In this document: positions 55,351 to 62,816 of the stretch, one piece after another
Position numbering within the stretch: position 1 is the stretch's first letter
Layout: every line of letters starts with the position of its first letter
Source of the DNA: an uncultured Bacteroidia bacterium
GTDB taxonomy: Bacteria; Bacteroidota; Bacteroidia; Bacteroidales; UBA932
DNA length: 64,000 nt
Direction: 5' to 3'
Assembly: GCA_902801885.1 (NCBI GenBank)
Contig: CADCJX010000011.1
Span: forward strand, 1 to 64,000
Position numbers and translations under genes: made by a program
The notes under the pieces: generated by a model
Told to the model about the DNA's origin: nothing
Database searches by the model: none
The model's input: the letters and a program-made list of their open reading frames with translations, nothing else

Positions 55351-55928
55351 TATTTACTGAAAACCTCGTCGATAAGGCTGATGAATTCCTCATAGGCACC
55401 CGTTCCGGAAAGTTCCTTCAAAGAATCGGCGAGCCCACGATAATGCCACTCATGATCTTTCGGATCCTTGACATGGAAAAGATCCCACAACCTGTCACCA
55501 ACCTTGGAATAGTCACGGGCTATAGCCCTCATGTTGGAGAGTTTGTCGCCAAGGGCAACTATCTTGGCATCCATGGATGCTGAAGCAAGCCTCTCAATGG
55601 CAGCCTGCTTGCGGACATGCCAGCTGTCTTCCTCTTTTACTCCCTCCTCGAAGGTGTCACTCTCAGAAGCAACGATCGAAGCCACCCTGTCTCCGAACTC
55701 CTTACGGATCTGTTCTTCTGTGACCTCCGTGTCCTCTACAGTGTCGTGGAGCACGGCGGCCGCGAGTAGTTCCTGGTCGGCGGTGATCGTGGAGACGATC
55801 TCCATGGCCTCAAGCGGATGGACTATGTACGGGAAACCCTTGCCGCGACGTTCCGTCCCGGCGTGGGCCTTCACTGCAAAGACGATAGCCCTGTCAAGAA
55901 GAGAGGTATCGAGAGGATTGTTAGGCAT
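55350..55928 (-). CDS. HD-domain small alarmone hydrolase (MESH1-like)
   Basis: A 192-residue single-domain HD protein. The metal and catalytic pattern of SpoT/MESH1-type (p)ppGpp hydrolases is present: RRGKGFPYIVHPLE with His37, AAAVLHDTVEDTEVT with His61, Asp62 and Glu65-Asp66, and KIVALGDKLSN with Asp128 and Asn132. It would remove pyrophosphate from ppGpp. The gene starts inside the cytidylate-kinase-like gene (8-base overlap) and is two genes away from a synthetase, so one operon makes both the alarmone and its eraser. Confidence 0.82.
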   Translation of the reverse strand: MPNNPLDTSLLDRAIVFAVKAHAGTERRGKGFPYIVHPLEAMEIVSTITADQELLAAAVLHDTVEDTEVTEEQIRKEFGDRVASIVASESDTFEEGVKEEDSWHVRKQAAIERLASASMDAKIVALGDKLSNMRAIARDYSKVGDRLWDLFHVKDPKDHEWHYRGLADSLKELSGTGAYEEFISLIDEVFSK

Positions 55929-56568
55929 GAATATATTCCAGAATGAGATCGACCGCTTCGTCCTCGGTCAGAGTATCCATGTTCAGCACCAGGTCATAGT
56001 TGCGGAGGTCGTAACGGCTTGTTCCGGTGTAACGCTTGATGTAGTTCTCACGGCCTTCATCCACATCATCGATAAGGATCCCTGCCTGTTCCGGAGTAAA
56101 GCCCTGCTTACGGGAGACCCTTTCAATACGCTTATCCTTCGAGGCCGTGATGAATATATCCAACTTGTTGGGGCAGTCCTTGAGTACAAAGAATCCGGAA
56201 CGGCCGGCGATGACGCATGAACCTTCTGAAGCGATAGCCCTGAGAATCTCAGACTCTGCCTTGAACACTTCATCGCTGGAGACCTCTGAACGGAATCCTG
56301 GATCGATGCTTTCGTCTGTGTCCACGAAGACGCTGCCCTTGGAAACAGGTGCTACAAACTTTATGAAATCGGCAAACCAGTTCTTCTTCTCACCCTTGAG
56401 CTTTTCAATGGCATAAGGCGTCAGCTCGAATTTCCTGGAGAGTTCCCTGATGAGGTCCTTGTCACTGTAGTAGACACCAAGCCTTTCTGCGAGCTTACGT
56501 CCTACAGTGCGACCGCCGGAACCGATCTCACGACTGACAGTGATTACGAATTTCTCTTTTGTGTTCAT
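55921..56568 (-). CDS. Cytidylate-kinase-like protein
   Basis: A 215-residue P-loop protein. The start FVITVSREIGSGGRTVGRKLAERLGVYYSDKDLI is the signature of the cytidylate kinase-like family (PF13189). A later segment (CVIAGRSGFFVLKDCPNKLDIFITASKDKRIERVSRKQG) carries the LID-type Arg residues. Real substrates of this family are unknown; some are nucleoside monophosphate kinases. It lies 1 base after the alarmone synthetase gene and overlaps the HD gene by 8 bases. Confidence 0.8.
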   Translation of the reverse strand: MNTKEKFVITVSREIGSGGRTVGRKLAERLGVYYSDKDLIRELSRKFELTPYAIEKLKGEKKNWFADFIKFVAPVSKGSVFVDTDESIDPGFRSEVSSDEVFKAESEILRAIASEGSCVIAGRSGFFVLKDCPNKLDIFITASKDKRIERVSRKQGFTPEQAGILIDDVDEGRENYIKRYTGTSRYDLRNYDLVLNMDTLTEDEAVDLILEYIHA

Positions 56569-56569
56569 A

Positions 56570-57631
56570 TCATTGGTTCATAAAAGGTAAATCCTTGGCT
56601 TGTTCCAAAAGGAGTTCCGCCACCATTTCATTGCTTTCACTCTTTCCATTCAGGGCATCGAACATGCGGCAGATTCCTGCCTTCCCTCCTCCATTCTTGA
56701 GGATAAAAGCAATGCACAGGTTCTGAGGTCCTATGGAAGAGGATATGATGTCAAGGTCGGTAAGGCCGATCTGGTAGCAGGCAATCTGGTAGGCCGCTTC
56801 AGAAAAGTCCTTGACAAGGCGGTCGATGTCGCCCAACGTCTTGAATCCCATCTCTTTGAATATACTCAGATAAGGTAGCAGGGAGACTTCATGGATCTCA
56901 GCCTGGTTGACGGCAGAGATCCTCTCGTTGATCTGGGCGAATGGATGCAGTCCGAGATAGCTCCTGTAGGAATCACCGTCAAGTGGCACGTCGTCAAGTT
57001 TGCCGGAAGCCACCAATGTTTTCACACGACGGCGATAGTCAGTCAGTTCAGAACGGATCTTGCTGAACTCGTCATCAACCAGCTCAAGCATGCCGGCAAG
57101 ACGGCTCATGCTGCGCATGTACCGCTTGGGAATCTCCACGCCGGACTTGTAACCGGTGTCATGGCTCATGTTAGCCCAGGCATGCTGCAGTACGGAACGC
57201 ATCTGGACCTCGAAACGGTACTTCGAATCAGGAATATGGCAAACATAGTGAAGGGATAGATAGCCGAAGCTGTCTATTTCAAGGATCTTGCGCTTGTCTA
57301 TCGAATTCTCCCAATCCACCTTGAAAATCCTTTCGACGGCCGAGGCCACCTTGTCCACATCGTCACTGTAGAAAGTGATGACCCGAAGTCCGACAATGTC
57401 CGTGATGTCCGAAAGGGAGTGATATTTCGATCCCTTAAGCTCGAGCTTTCCCCTGAGTGAGGACTCTTCCTTCACCCTGGACTCGATAGCAGCCACGATT
57501 ATGCCCGCCCGGCTTAAAACCTGGCGGATCTGCTCCTTGAGATTGGCGGAAGCCTCCTGGAAAAAACTCAAGTCGTCGCGATACTCCTGAAGAATTGCTT
57601 CAGAATGTGCATCCAACACTAAATTGCCCAT
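56570..57631 (-). CDS. RelA/SpoT-type (p)ppGpp synthetase, single-domain
   Basis: A 353-residue protein with a RelA/SpoT synthetase domain at about 45-200 and a helical C-terminal half of unknown role. Visible motifs: KLELKGSKYHSLSDITDIVGLRVITFY (ATP/GTP binding, Asp78), DSFGYLSLHYV (Tyr124 stacks on GTP) and RFEVQMRSVLQHAWANMSHD (Glu141, Gln143, His150). No HD, TGS or ACT domain. It would transfer pyrophosphate from ATP to GTP/GDP or, as in some toxic relatives, to tRNA or other nucleotides. It is the first gene of the eight-gene operon. Confidence 0.85.
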   Translation of the reverse strand: MGNLVLDAHSEAILQEYRDDLSFFQEASANLKEQIRQVLSRAGIIVAAIESRVKEESSLRGKLELKGSKYHSLSDITDIVGLRVITFYSDDVDKVASAVERIFKVDWENSIDKRKILEIDSFGYLSLHYVCHIPDSKYRFEVQMRSVLQHAWANMSHDTGYKSGVEIPKRYMRSMSRLAGMLELVDDEFSKIRSELTDYRRRVKTLVASGKLDDVPLDGDSYRSYLGLHPFAQINERISAVNQAEIHEVSLLPYLSIFKEMGFKTLGDIDRLVKDFSEAAYQIACYQIGLTDLDIISSSIGPQNLCIAFILKNGGGKAGICRMFDALNGKSESNEMVAELLLEQAKDLPFMNQ

Positions 57632-57648
57632 ATTATGCGATAATCAGA

Positions 57649-57656
57649 CAAATATA
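57649..57656 (-). promoter_or_regulatory. -7 box of the alarmone/partner-switching operon
   Basis: TATATTTG on the minus strand, 17 bases before the synthetase ATG. Four bases after the box an inverted repeat ATTAT-CGC-ATAAT (57632-57644) runs to the base just before the ATG. A TTTG is present 23 bases upstream, longer than the usual spacing. Confidence 0.55.
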
Positions 57657-57674
57657 ATGAATAATCACGACACT

Positions 57675-59021
57675 CTAAGCAAAGAATGAGATGACAAGTG
57701 CAACAAGAAAACCCGTGCTTCCCACAAGGGTCTCCATCATCGTCCAAGTCTTGAGAGTTGTCTTTTCATCCATCCCGACGAGGGACTTGACCAGCCAGAA
57801 ACCCGAATCGTTGAAGTGGGAGCAGACTGTTGCGCCACCGGCTATCGAAGCCGTTATGCAGGCAAGATGCACAGGAGAGAGTCCTGCGATCTCTGGCATG
57901 GCCGAAATAATCCCGGCTGCCATGGTCATGGCAACTGTTGCAGAGCCCACCGAGATACGCACCAGGGCAGCAACCACGAAGGCGACTATCACTATCGGGA
58001 GTGAAGCGGAAGACACTGCATTGCCGATTACTTCACCAAGACCCGAATACTGCAGGATGTAGCGGAGCACGCCGCCGCAGGCTGTCACCAGGAGGATAAG
58101 TCCTACCGGCTCAAGCGACTTCGTCATGACCTTCTCGAGTTCTTCTTTTGAATATCCGTTCTTGTACCCCAGAAGCACCATGGCCACGAGGGTAGCGATA
58201 GTGAGAGCTACGAAGGGCTCACCGAGGAAGCCCAGGATGCTCCTGGCAGGAGCGAGGAACTCCCAGACTCCAGCCACCGACTTGAGGATGATAAGGACCA
58301 GAGGGATAAGGATGATAAGGGCCACAGTCCAGAAGGAGGGTAGTTTCGACTGGTCGCTTCTCTCTGCCACGTGGTCAGGAACCGGAATGAAATACTTCTT
58401 GCCGCAATAGGCGCCCCAGATAGGACCGGCAACGATCATTGCTGCTATTCCACAAGCTATTCCAATCAAGATCACCCAGCCCAGATCAACTCCGAGCATT
58501 GTCGCAACGAGAACCGGACCGGGAGTCGGAGGAATGAAAGCATGACCAACGGCAAGACCGGCAAGAAGGGGAATCACGTAGTAGAGTGAGGAACGGCCGG
58601 TACGCTTGGCAAGCGAAAAGGCCAGAGGGATAAGGATTATGAGTCCGGCATCGAAGAAAACCGGCATGGCGATCACAAGGCCTGTGATGGCCAATGCCCA
58701 GGCTGCCTTGCGGTCCCCGAACTTGTCCACCATGGTAACCGCGAGCGTCCTGGCTCCCCCGGAGATCTCAAGGATCGAACCGAACATGGAGCCCAGGCCA
58801 ACCAGCAGGGCTATTCCCTTCAGGGTGTTCCCCATACCGTCATCCACAGCCTTGACGATCTGGTCGAAAGACATGCCGGCCCCAAGGCCTATCAGCACGG
58901 CCCCAACCAGGATGGCTATCATTGCGGGAAGCTTGAACCTGATGATAAGCACCAGCAATATGACAAGGCCTATCACGGCCGCAATCACCAACCTAGTAGG
59001 ATCCAATGCTATTTCACTCAT
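57675..59021 (-). CDS. GntP family gluconate/organic acid permease
   Basis: A 448-residue permease with about 12-14 helices. GGARTLAVTMVDKFGDRKAAWALAITGLVIAMPVFFDAGLIIL, HAFIPPTPGPVLVATMLGVDLGWVI and the C-terminal ARISVGSATVAMTMAAGI...GGATVCSHFNDSGFWLVKSLVGM are the GntP family marks. Members import gluconate, glycerate or similar acids with protons. It follows GH13 by 11 bases and is the last gene of that unit. Confidence 0.9.
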   Translation of the reverse strand: MSEIALDPTRLVIAAVIGLVILLVLIIRFKLPAMIAILVGAVLIGLGAGMSFDQIVKAVDDGMGNTLKGIALLVGLGSMFGSILEISGGARTLAVTMVDKFGDRKAAWALAITGLVIAMPVFFDAGLIILIPLAFSLAKRTGRSSLYYVIPLLAGLAVGHAFIPPTPGPVLVATMLGVDLGWVILIGIACGIAAMIVAGPIWGAYCGKKYFIPVPDHVAERSDQSKLPSFWTVALIILIPLVLIILKSVAGVWEFLAPARSILGFLGEPFVALTIATLVAMVLLGYKNGYSKEELEKVMTKSLEPVGLILLVTACGGVLRYILQYSGLGEVIGNAVSSASLPIVIVAFVVAALVRISVGSATVAMTMAAGIISAMPEIAGLSPVHLACITASIAGGATVCSHFNDSGFWLVKSLVGMDEKTTLKTWTMMETLVGSTGFLVALVISFFA

Positions 59022-59032
59022 GACGTGTCGGA

Positions 59033-61006
59033 TTATTTGAATAGATCAAGTACATAGACGCCGCGAGCAGGCATCTTGACAGTGGACGTCAAGTCGACGA
59101 CCTCGCCGGTGACCGCATCCTTGCCCTTGCTGCAGTCCTTTATCACCTCGGAGAACCGCCCCATGTCAACATTGCGTACTTCATCAGAACCATTCAGCAT
59201 GACCAGTACGGTGTTCTTGCCGTCGGTGCGGGCGTAGACATAGCATTTAGTCTGGTTGTCAGGGGTGTAGTGGATCAGCTTTCCCTCAGTCACGGGCTTT
59301 GAAGTACGGCGCCAGTTGAGCAGCTTGCTGGCGAAGTCCCAGCACTCGTTCTGGAAGTCGCTGCGGCCTTCACGGGTAAAAGCGTTGACCTGGTCCTCCT
59401 TCCAGCCTCCAGGGAAGTCCGACCTCATCTGCTCGCGACCTGCCATTGCTATCTCGGTACCATAGTAGATCTGGGGGATACCACGGGTGGTAAGGAGGAA
59501 GGCAAGTCCCTGCTTCAACTTCCAGGCAGGATCACCTGGATTCATGAAGCGGGTGATGTCGTGGTTGTCCAGGAAGGTCAGGACATAGTTCGGATCCGGG
59601 AAGAGGAAATCCTGTGTGATCACTTCGTACATCTTGAACAGACCGGCCTCGGAACCTTCGCTGGTGTTGCTTTCCTTCAGGATCTCCCTCTGTGTGGTGA
59701 AGGTCAGGTCGAAATCCATCACTGTCTTGAGATGGGAGTCGTTCGGATTGACTGAAGAACCCCTCTGCCACCAGCCGGCAGCAGAATTGCGAGGATACCA
59801 GCCCTCTCCGACTATGTTGAATTCAGGATATTCAGCTTCTATCTCGTCGCACCAGCGGACCATGAAATCGTAGTCGGCATAGGGATAGGTGTCCATCCTG
59901 ATCCCGTCCACCCGGGCATATTCAATCCACCAGATGCTGTTCTGGATCAGGTAGGTGGCAAGATGACGGTTCCTCTGGTTGAGATCGGGCATGCCTCCTG
60001 AGAACCATCCGTCGATCAGGATGTCTTTCTCGGTCTTGGGGGCATGGGGATCCATCAGGACCCATTTATAGTGGGTTGTATTCACCAGTCCTTCCAGACG
60101 CTGTCCTCTCTGCCACTGGCCGGGACCTGCAGCGGGCTGCTGGGTGCGCTGGGCGGCCTGTTGTTTCTGTCGCTCTCCAAGTTTCGTGGCATAGTCGTTT
60201 TGGTTGAACCAGTCGTCGTCCGGAATGTCAGAAATCCACCAGTGGCTGCTGCCGGAATGGTTGAATATCATGTCCATCACCACCTTGATGTCCCGGGAGT
60301 GGGCGGCTTCGATCATGTCGCAGTACTCTTCGTTGGAGCCAAGACGCGGATCGATCATGTAGAAATCCGAGATGGCGTAACCGTGGGAGGCATTGCTCCG
60401 GTTGTACTGTACCGGGTTCAGCCATATAGCGGTAACTCCAAGATTGTCAATATATTCAAGATGATCCTTGATGCCTTGCAGGTCGCCGCCATGGTGCGCT
60501 CCTCCGTTCCCGCGGTTGACCTTGAACTCCTCCCACTCGTCATTGGCAGGATTGCCGTTCGCGAAACGGTCAGGCATGATCAGGTAAAGGACGTCCTTGG
60601 TTGTGAATCCCTGGGCCCCCTTCCTGGTGTTCCTGGGCCTGAGTTCGAAGGTCTTTTCTGTCTTTTTCCGACCGGACTTGAAGGTGAAAGTCATTGTGCC
60701 GGGTGCGGCCGCTTCGGAGACATCAAGGTAGACGAACAGGTAGTTGGGATTCTTTACCTTGGCAACCTCCTTTACGGTGACGCCGGGATAGTCTGCCAGG
60801 GAGAACTCACTCACGGCGATGTCCTTGCCGTAGAACATCACCTGAAGTTCGTGATTCTTCATTCCGGAGTACCAGAATGGGGGATCCATACGTTGGACCT
60901 GGGGTGCGGACGTCCTTGCCGCTGCTGTCAAGTTCGACGAGACAGTCACGTTGAGGCTGAAGGCCAGGGCGACAGCGACCGTCGCCAGTATCTTGCTGCT
61001 TCGCAT
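59033..61006 (-). CDS. GH13 alpha-amylase family enzyme (neopullulanase/cyclomaltodextrinase type)
   Basis: A 657-residue enzyme from the ATG at 61004-61006; a longer frame starting at 61129 runs into the FAD gene and is rejected. It has a signal peptide (ILATVAVALAFSLNVTVSS), an N-terminal beta domain (QRMDPPFWYSGMKNHELQVMFYG), and the barrel. Catalytic residues are Asp372 (GIRMDTY), Glu401 (IVGEGWYP) and Asp483 (FLDNHDI). VVMDMIFNHSG and RVDG are intact. A Gln-rich insertion lies near residues 275-300. It would cut alpha-1,4 or alpha-1,6 links of starch, pullulan or cyclodextrin in the periplasm, as SusA does. No SusC/SusD genes are nearby. Confidence 0.9.
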   Translation of the reverse strand: MRSSKILATVAVALAFSLNVTVSSNLTAAARTSAPQVQRMDPPFWYSGMKNHELQVMFYGKDIAVSEFSLADYPGVTVKEVAKVKNPNYLFVYLDVSEAAAPGTMTFTFKSGRKKTEKTFELRPRNTRKGAQGFTTKDVLYLIMPDRFANGNPANDEWEEFKVNRGNGGAHHGGDLQGIKDHLEYIDNLGVTAIWLNPVQYNRSNASHGYAISDFYMIDPRLGSNEEYCDMIEAAHSRDIKVVMDMIFNHSGSSHWWISDIPDDDWFNQNDYATKLGERQKQQAAQRTQQPAAGPGQWQRGQRLEGLVNTTHYKWVLMDPHAPKTEKDILIDGWFSGGMPDLNQRNRHLATYLIQNSIWWIEYARVDGIRMDTYPYADYDFMVRWCDEIEAEYPEFNIVGEGWYPRNSAAGWWQRGSSVNPNDSHLKTVMDFDLTFTTQREILKESNTSEGSEAGLFKMYEVITQDFLFPDPNYVLTFLDNHDITRFMNPGDPAWKLKQGLAFLLTTRGIPQIYYGTEIAMAGREQMRSDFPGGWKEDQVNAFTREGRSDFQNECWDFASKLLNWRRTSKPVTEGKLIHYTPDNQTKCYVYARTDGKNTVLVMLNGSDEVRNVDMGRFSEVIKDCSKGKDAVTGEVVDLTSTVKMPARGVYVLDLFK

Positions 61007-61050
61007 GATTGTAGATAGGGGGTAATGGTAATATTCGCTAAGGTAATGAA

Positions 61051-62340
61051 TTATTTTTCTGGAACAATATGTCCTATCGATCTCAGGCTTGTCTTGATAA
61101 GCTGAAGAGGCACAGCCCTCGGATCGCAACGGCGAGAGGCCGCCAAAGCTGCGACTACTCCGGCAGCCTGGCCCATACCCATCGAGGATGCCTGTACTCT
61201 GAGTGCGGAATTAGCTCCATGGTCACTTGAAACAGCACGGCCGGCAACCAGCATGTCCTGGACACCCTTGGGCAGGAGAGCGCCAAGGGGAACCGCACCT
61301 ACTTTCTCCGGCTCATGAAAGACCAAGCGCGCAGGACTCCCTACCTTATGTTCATCGACCATCCAATATGACCATGAAAGCGCATCTTCCGGGACAACTC
61401 CGGAAAGATATTCCTCCTCGGTAATCACTTTCTCACCAATGACGCGATAGGTTTCGCGCACACCTTCTTCCTGTGCACTCCGCGTCACCTCCACCCCCTC
61501 AAGGCCTGGCTGCTTCTTGATAAAGGCTATGACACGGTCCCTGACTTCCCTGCCACGTTGATTCGTCTCTGCCCTGGCCTCGGGTGTAGAATTGTCGGCC
61601 TGAGGGACATAACAACCGGATCCGCCACCCTTGTGAACGAACCATGACATGCCCACATGTACATCTGTCGGAAGCAATTCCCCACGAGAAACGGCTTCCT
61701 GGTAAGCATTATTGACAGCAGCCCAGTCAAAGTCCAAACCCTCGGAAGACAACCAGAAAAAGAAAGATCCTGGCTGGCGGATTTCTTCAGGCGCCTGCAC
61801 ACGACCAGCCCCTGCCAGCGCCGCAACAGTCGCGTTTCCCGTCGCATCTACGACCTGCCGACCGGTGACAGGACCCACATTCCAACCTTGCTTCTTTCTC
61901 TCCAGGGAAGTCACTTCCACACCCATCAGCAGATCCACCCCTGCTTTCAGCAAAGTCTCTTCAGCAACACGGGAATATATGTCCGGATCCACATGCACAC
62001 AGCTTGCCATCCACTGGTCCGGCTCCTGCTTAGAGAAGTCCGGCAGAACTCCCCCTGCTGTTGCAACTGCTTCTTTGACCATCTCCCATCCGGGTCCTGC
62101 TATTATAGGCCTGCGCCAGGCATAGAAAAGACCCATATCCACAACCTCCGCCTGCACCGTAGTACCTCCTATTCGGACATCACGCTCAACAAGCGCCACC
62201 CTGGCTCCTACCTTGGCTGCCGCAAGTGCGGCACCGATTCCCGCAGGTCCGCCTCCTACGACGACAACGTCATAGACCGGCGCTTTCCCGCATGACACAA
62301 TTAAGACAAGGGAAACGACGAAGGGAAGAATACGTTTCAT
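61051..62340 (-). CDS. FAD-dependent oxidoreductase, lipoprotein
   Basis: A 429-residue protein with a lipoprotein signal (FVVSLVLIVSC, Cys17), followed directly by the dinucleotide-binding fold YDVVVVGGGPAGIGAALAAAKVGARVALVER with RIGGT behind it. Later segments GRQVVDATGNATVAALAGA and MLVAGRAVSSDHGANSALRVQASSMGMGQAAG belong to the PF12831 FAD group. The substrate is unknown. An exported flavoprotein needs FAD outside the membrane or Tat-like export; no twin-arginine is seen. It is the first gene before GH13 and GntP. Confidence 0.82.
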   Translation of the reverse strand: MKRILPFVVSLVLIVSCGKAPVYDVVVVGGGPAGIGAALAAAKVGARVALVERDVRIGGTTVQAEVVDMGLFYAWRRPIIAGPGWEMVKEAVATAGGVLPDFSKQEPDQWMASCVHVDPDIYSRVAEETLLKAGVDLLMGVEVTSLERKKQGWNVGPVTGRQVVDATGNATVAALAGAGRVQAPEEIRQPGSFFFWLSSEGLDFDWAAVNNAYQEAVSRGELLPTDVHVGMSWFVHKGGGSGCYVPQADNSTPEARAETNQRGREVRDRVIAFIKKQPGLEGVEVTRSAQEEGVRETYRVIGEKVITEEEYLSGVVPEDALSWSYWMVDEHKVGSPARLVFHEPEKVGAVPLGALLPKGVQDMLVAGRAVSSDHGANSALRVQASSMGMGQAAGVVAALAASRRCDPRAVPLQLIKTSLRSIGHIVPEK

Positions 62341-62345
62341 GAAAG

Positions 62346-62353
62346 CAAAGATA
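62346..62353 (-). promoter_or_regulatory. -7 box of the FAD/GH13/GntP unit
   Basis: TATCTTTG on the minus strand, only 5 bases before the ATG at 62340. Transcription would start at or very near the start codon, so the message is probably leaderless. Confidence 0.55.
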
Positions 62354-62534
62354 ATAATAGTTAATGGGTAAACAATCCATGAAGCCCTACATCGACATCG
62401 TGGATTCCATCAAGGTGAGTTAGATGGAGAAGTTTGACGGGGCGATTTAGAATTATTTGTCTAATAATTTGGAATTATGCTCCGGAAACATTATGCTTGC
62501 AGAGCATAATACTCGCGGCTAGACCTATTTACGG

Positions 62535-62649
62535 ACTCGTTCCAAAAGAGCTATTGCCGATATAATTCACTTTTCCAAAAGTGTTTTTTCATACAAATTT
62601 CACTATTCCAAAAGTGTTTTCTAGTATCATTATCGCTTTTCCAAAAGTG
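62535..62649. repeat. Four palindromes at an exact 33-bp period
   Basis: Units CACTTTTCCAAAAGTG (62568-62583), CACTATTCCAAAAGTG (62601-62616) and CGCTTTTCCAAAAGTG (62634-62649) start 33 bases apart. A decayed unit with core TTCCAAAAG lies at 62540-62548, again exactly 33 bases before the second. Each full unit is an inverted repeat CACTTTT/AAAAGTG around CC. The 17-base spacers are not conserved. The period is close to three helical turns, so all sites would face one side of the DNA. Confidence 0.85.
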
Positions 62650-62759
62650 ACAATCGTTCTCGGACCACATAGTGAGTGAAGACAAATTCCCGAAAATGTG
62701 ATTGTTGCGGAAAAGGAGTGCAGATAAGGCGGCATTTTATCGGAATTTGGCGGTAATTA

Positions 62760-62786
62760 TACCAAATATGGTGGTAGGTTACCACC
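62760..62786 (+). promoter_or_regulatory. Operator upstream of fic
   Basis: A perfect palindrome GGTGGTA-GGT-TACCACC (62770-62786), preceded by a third half-site TACCAAA at 62760-62766. It lies 7 bases before the -7 box and covers the place of the -33 element, so a bound protein would block transcription. Confidence 0.7.
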
Positions 62787-62793
62787 TTTTTGC

Positions 62794-62801
62794 TATATTT
62801 G
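62794..62801 (+). promoter_or_regulatory. -7 box of fic
   Basis: TATATTTG, 15 bases before the ATG at 62817. The implied leader is only about 8-10 bases. The -33 region is taken up by the palindromic operator. Confidence 0.6.
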
Positions 62802-62816
62802 CGAAAAACTCGAAGT

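Larger units (their letters stand above)
62341..62816. other. AT-rich gene-free stretch before fic
   Basis: No supported gene in 476 bases. It holds the -7 box of the minus-strand FAD gene, a 14-codon open remnant at 62379-62423 (MKPYIDIVDSIKVS) that may be the start of a lost gene, a small hairpin ATTATGCT/AGCATAAT (62490-62510), the four phased palindromes (62535-62649) and the operator and promoter of fic. Base composition differs sharply from the GC-rich genes to its left. Confidence 0.6.

Noticed and set aside
60044..61018. 324-codon plus-strand frame opposite GH13
   Set aside because: The minus strand has all GH13 catalytic motifs. The plus frame has no motif and is a shadow.
62535..62649. 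CRISPR array
   Set aside because: Only four units, the repeat is 16 bases and palindromic, spacers are 17 bases and AT-rich, the first unit is decayed and there are no cas genes.
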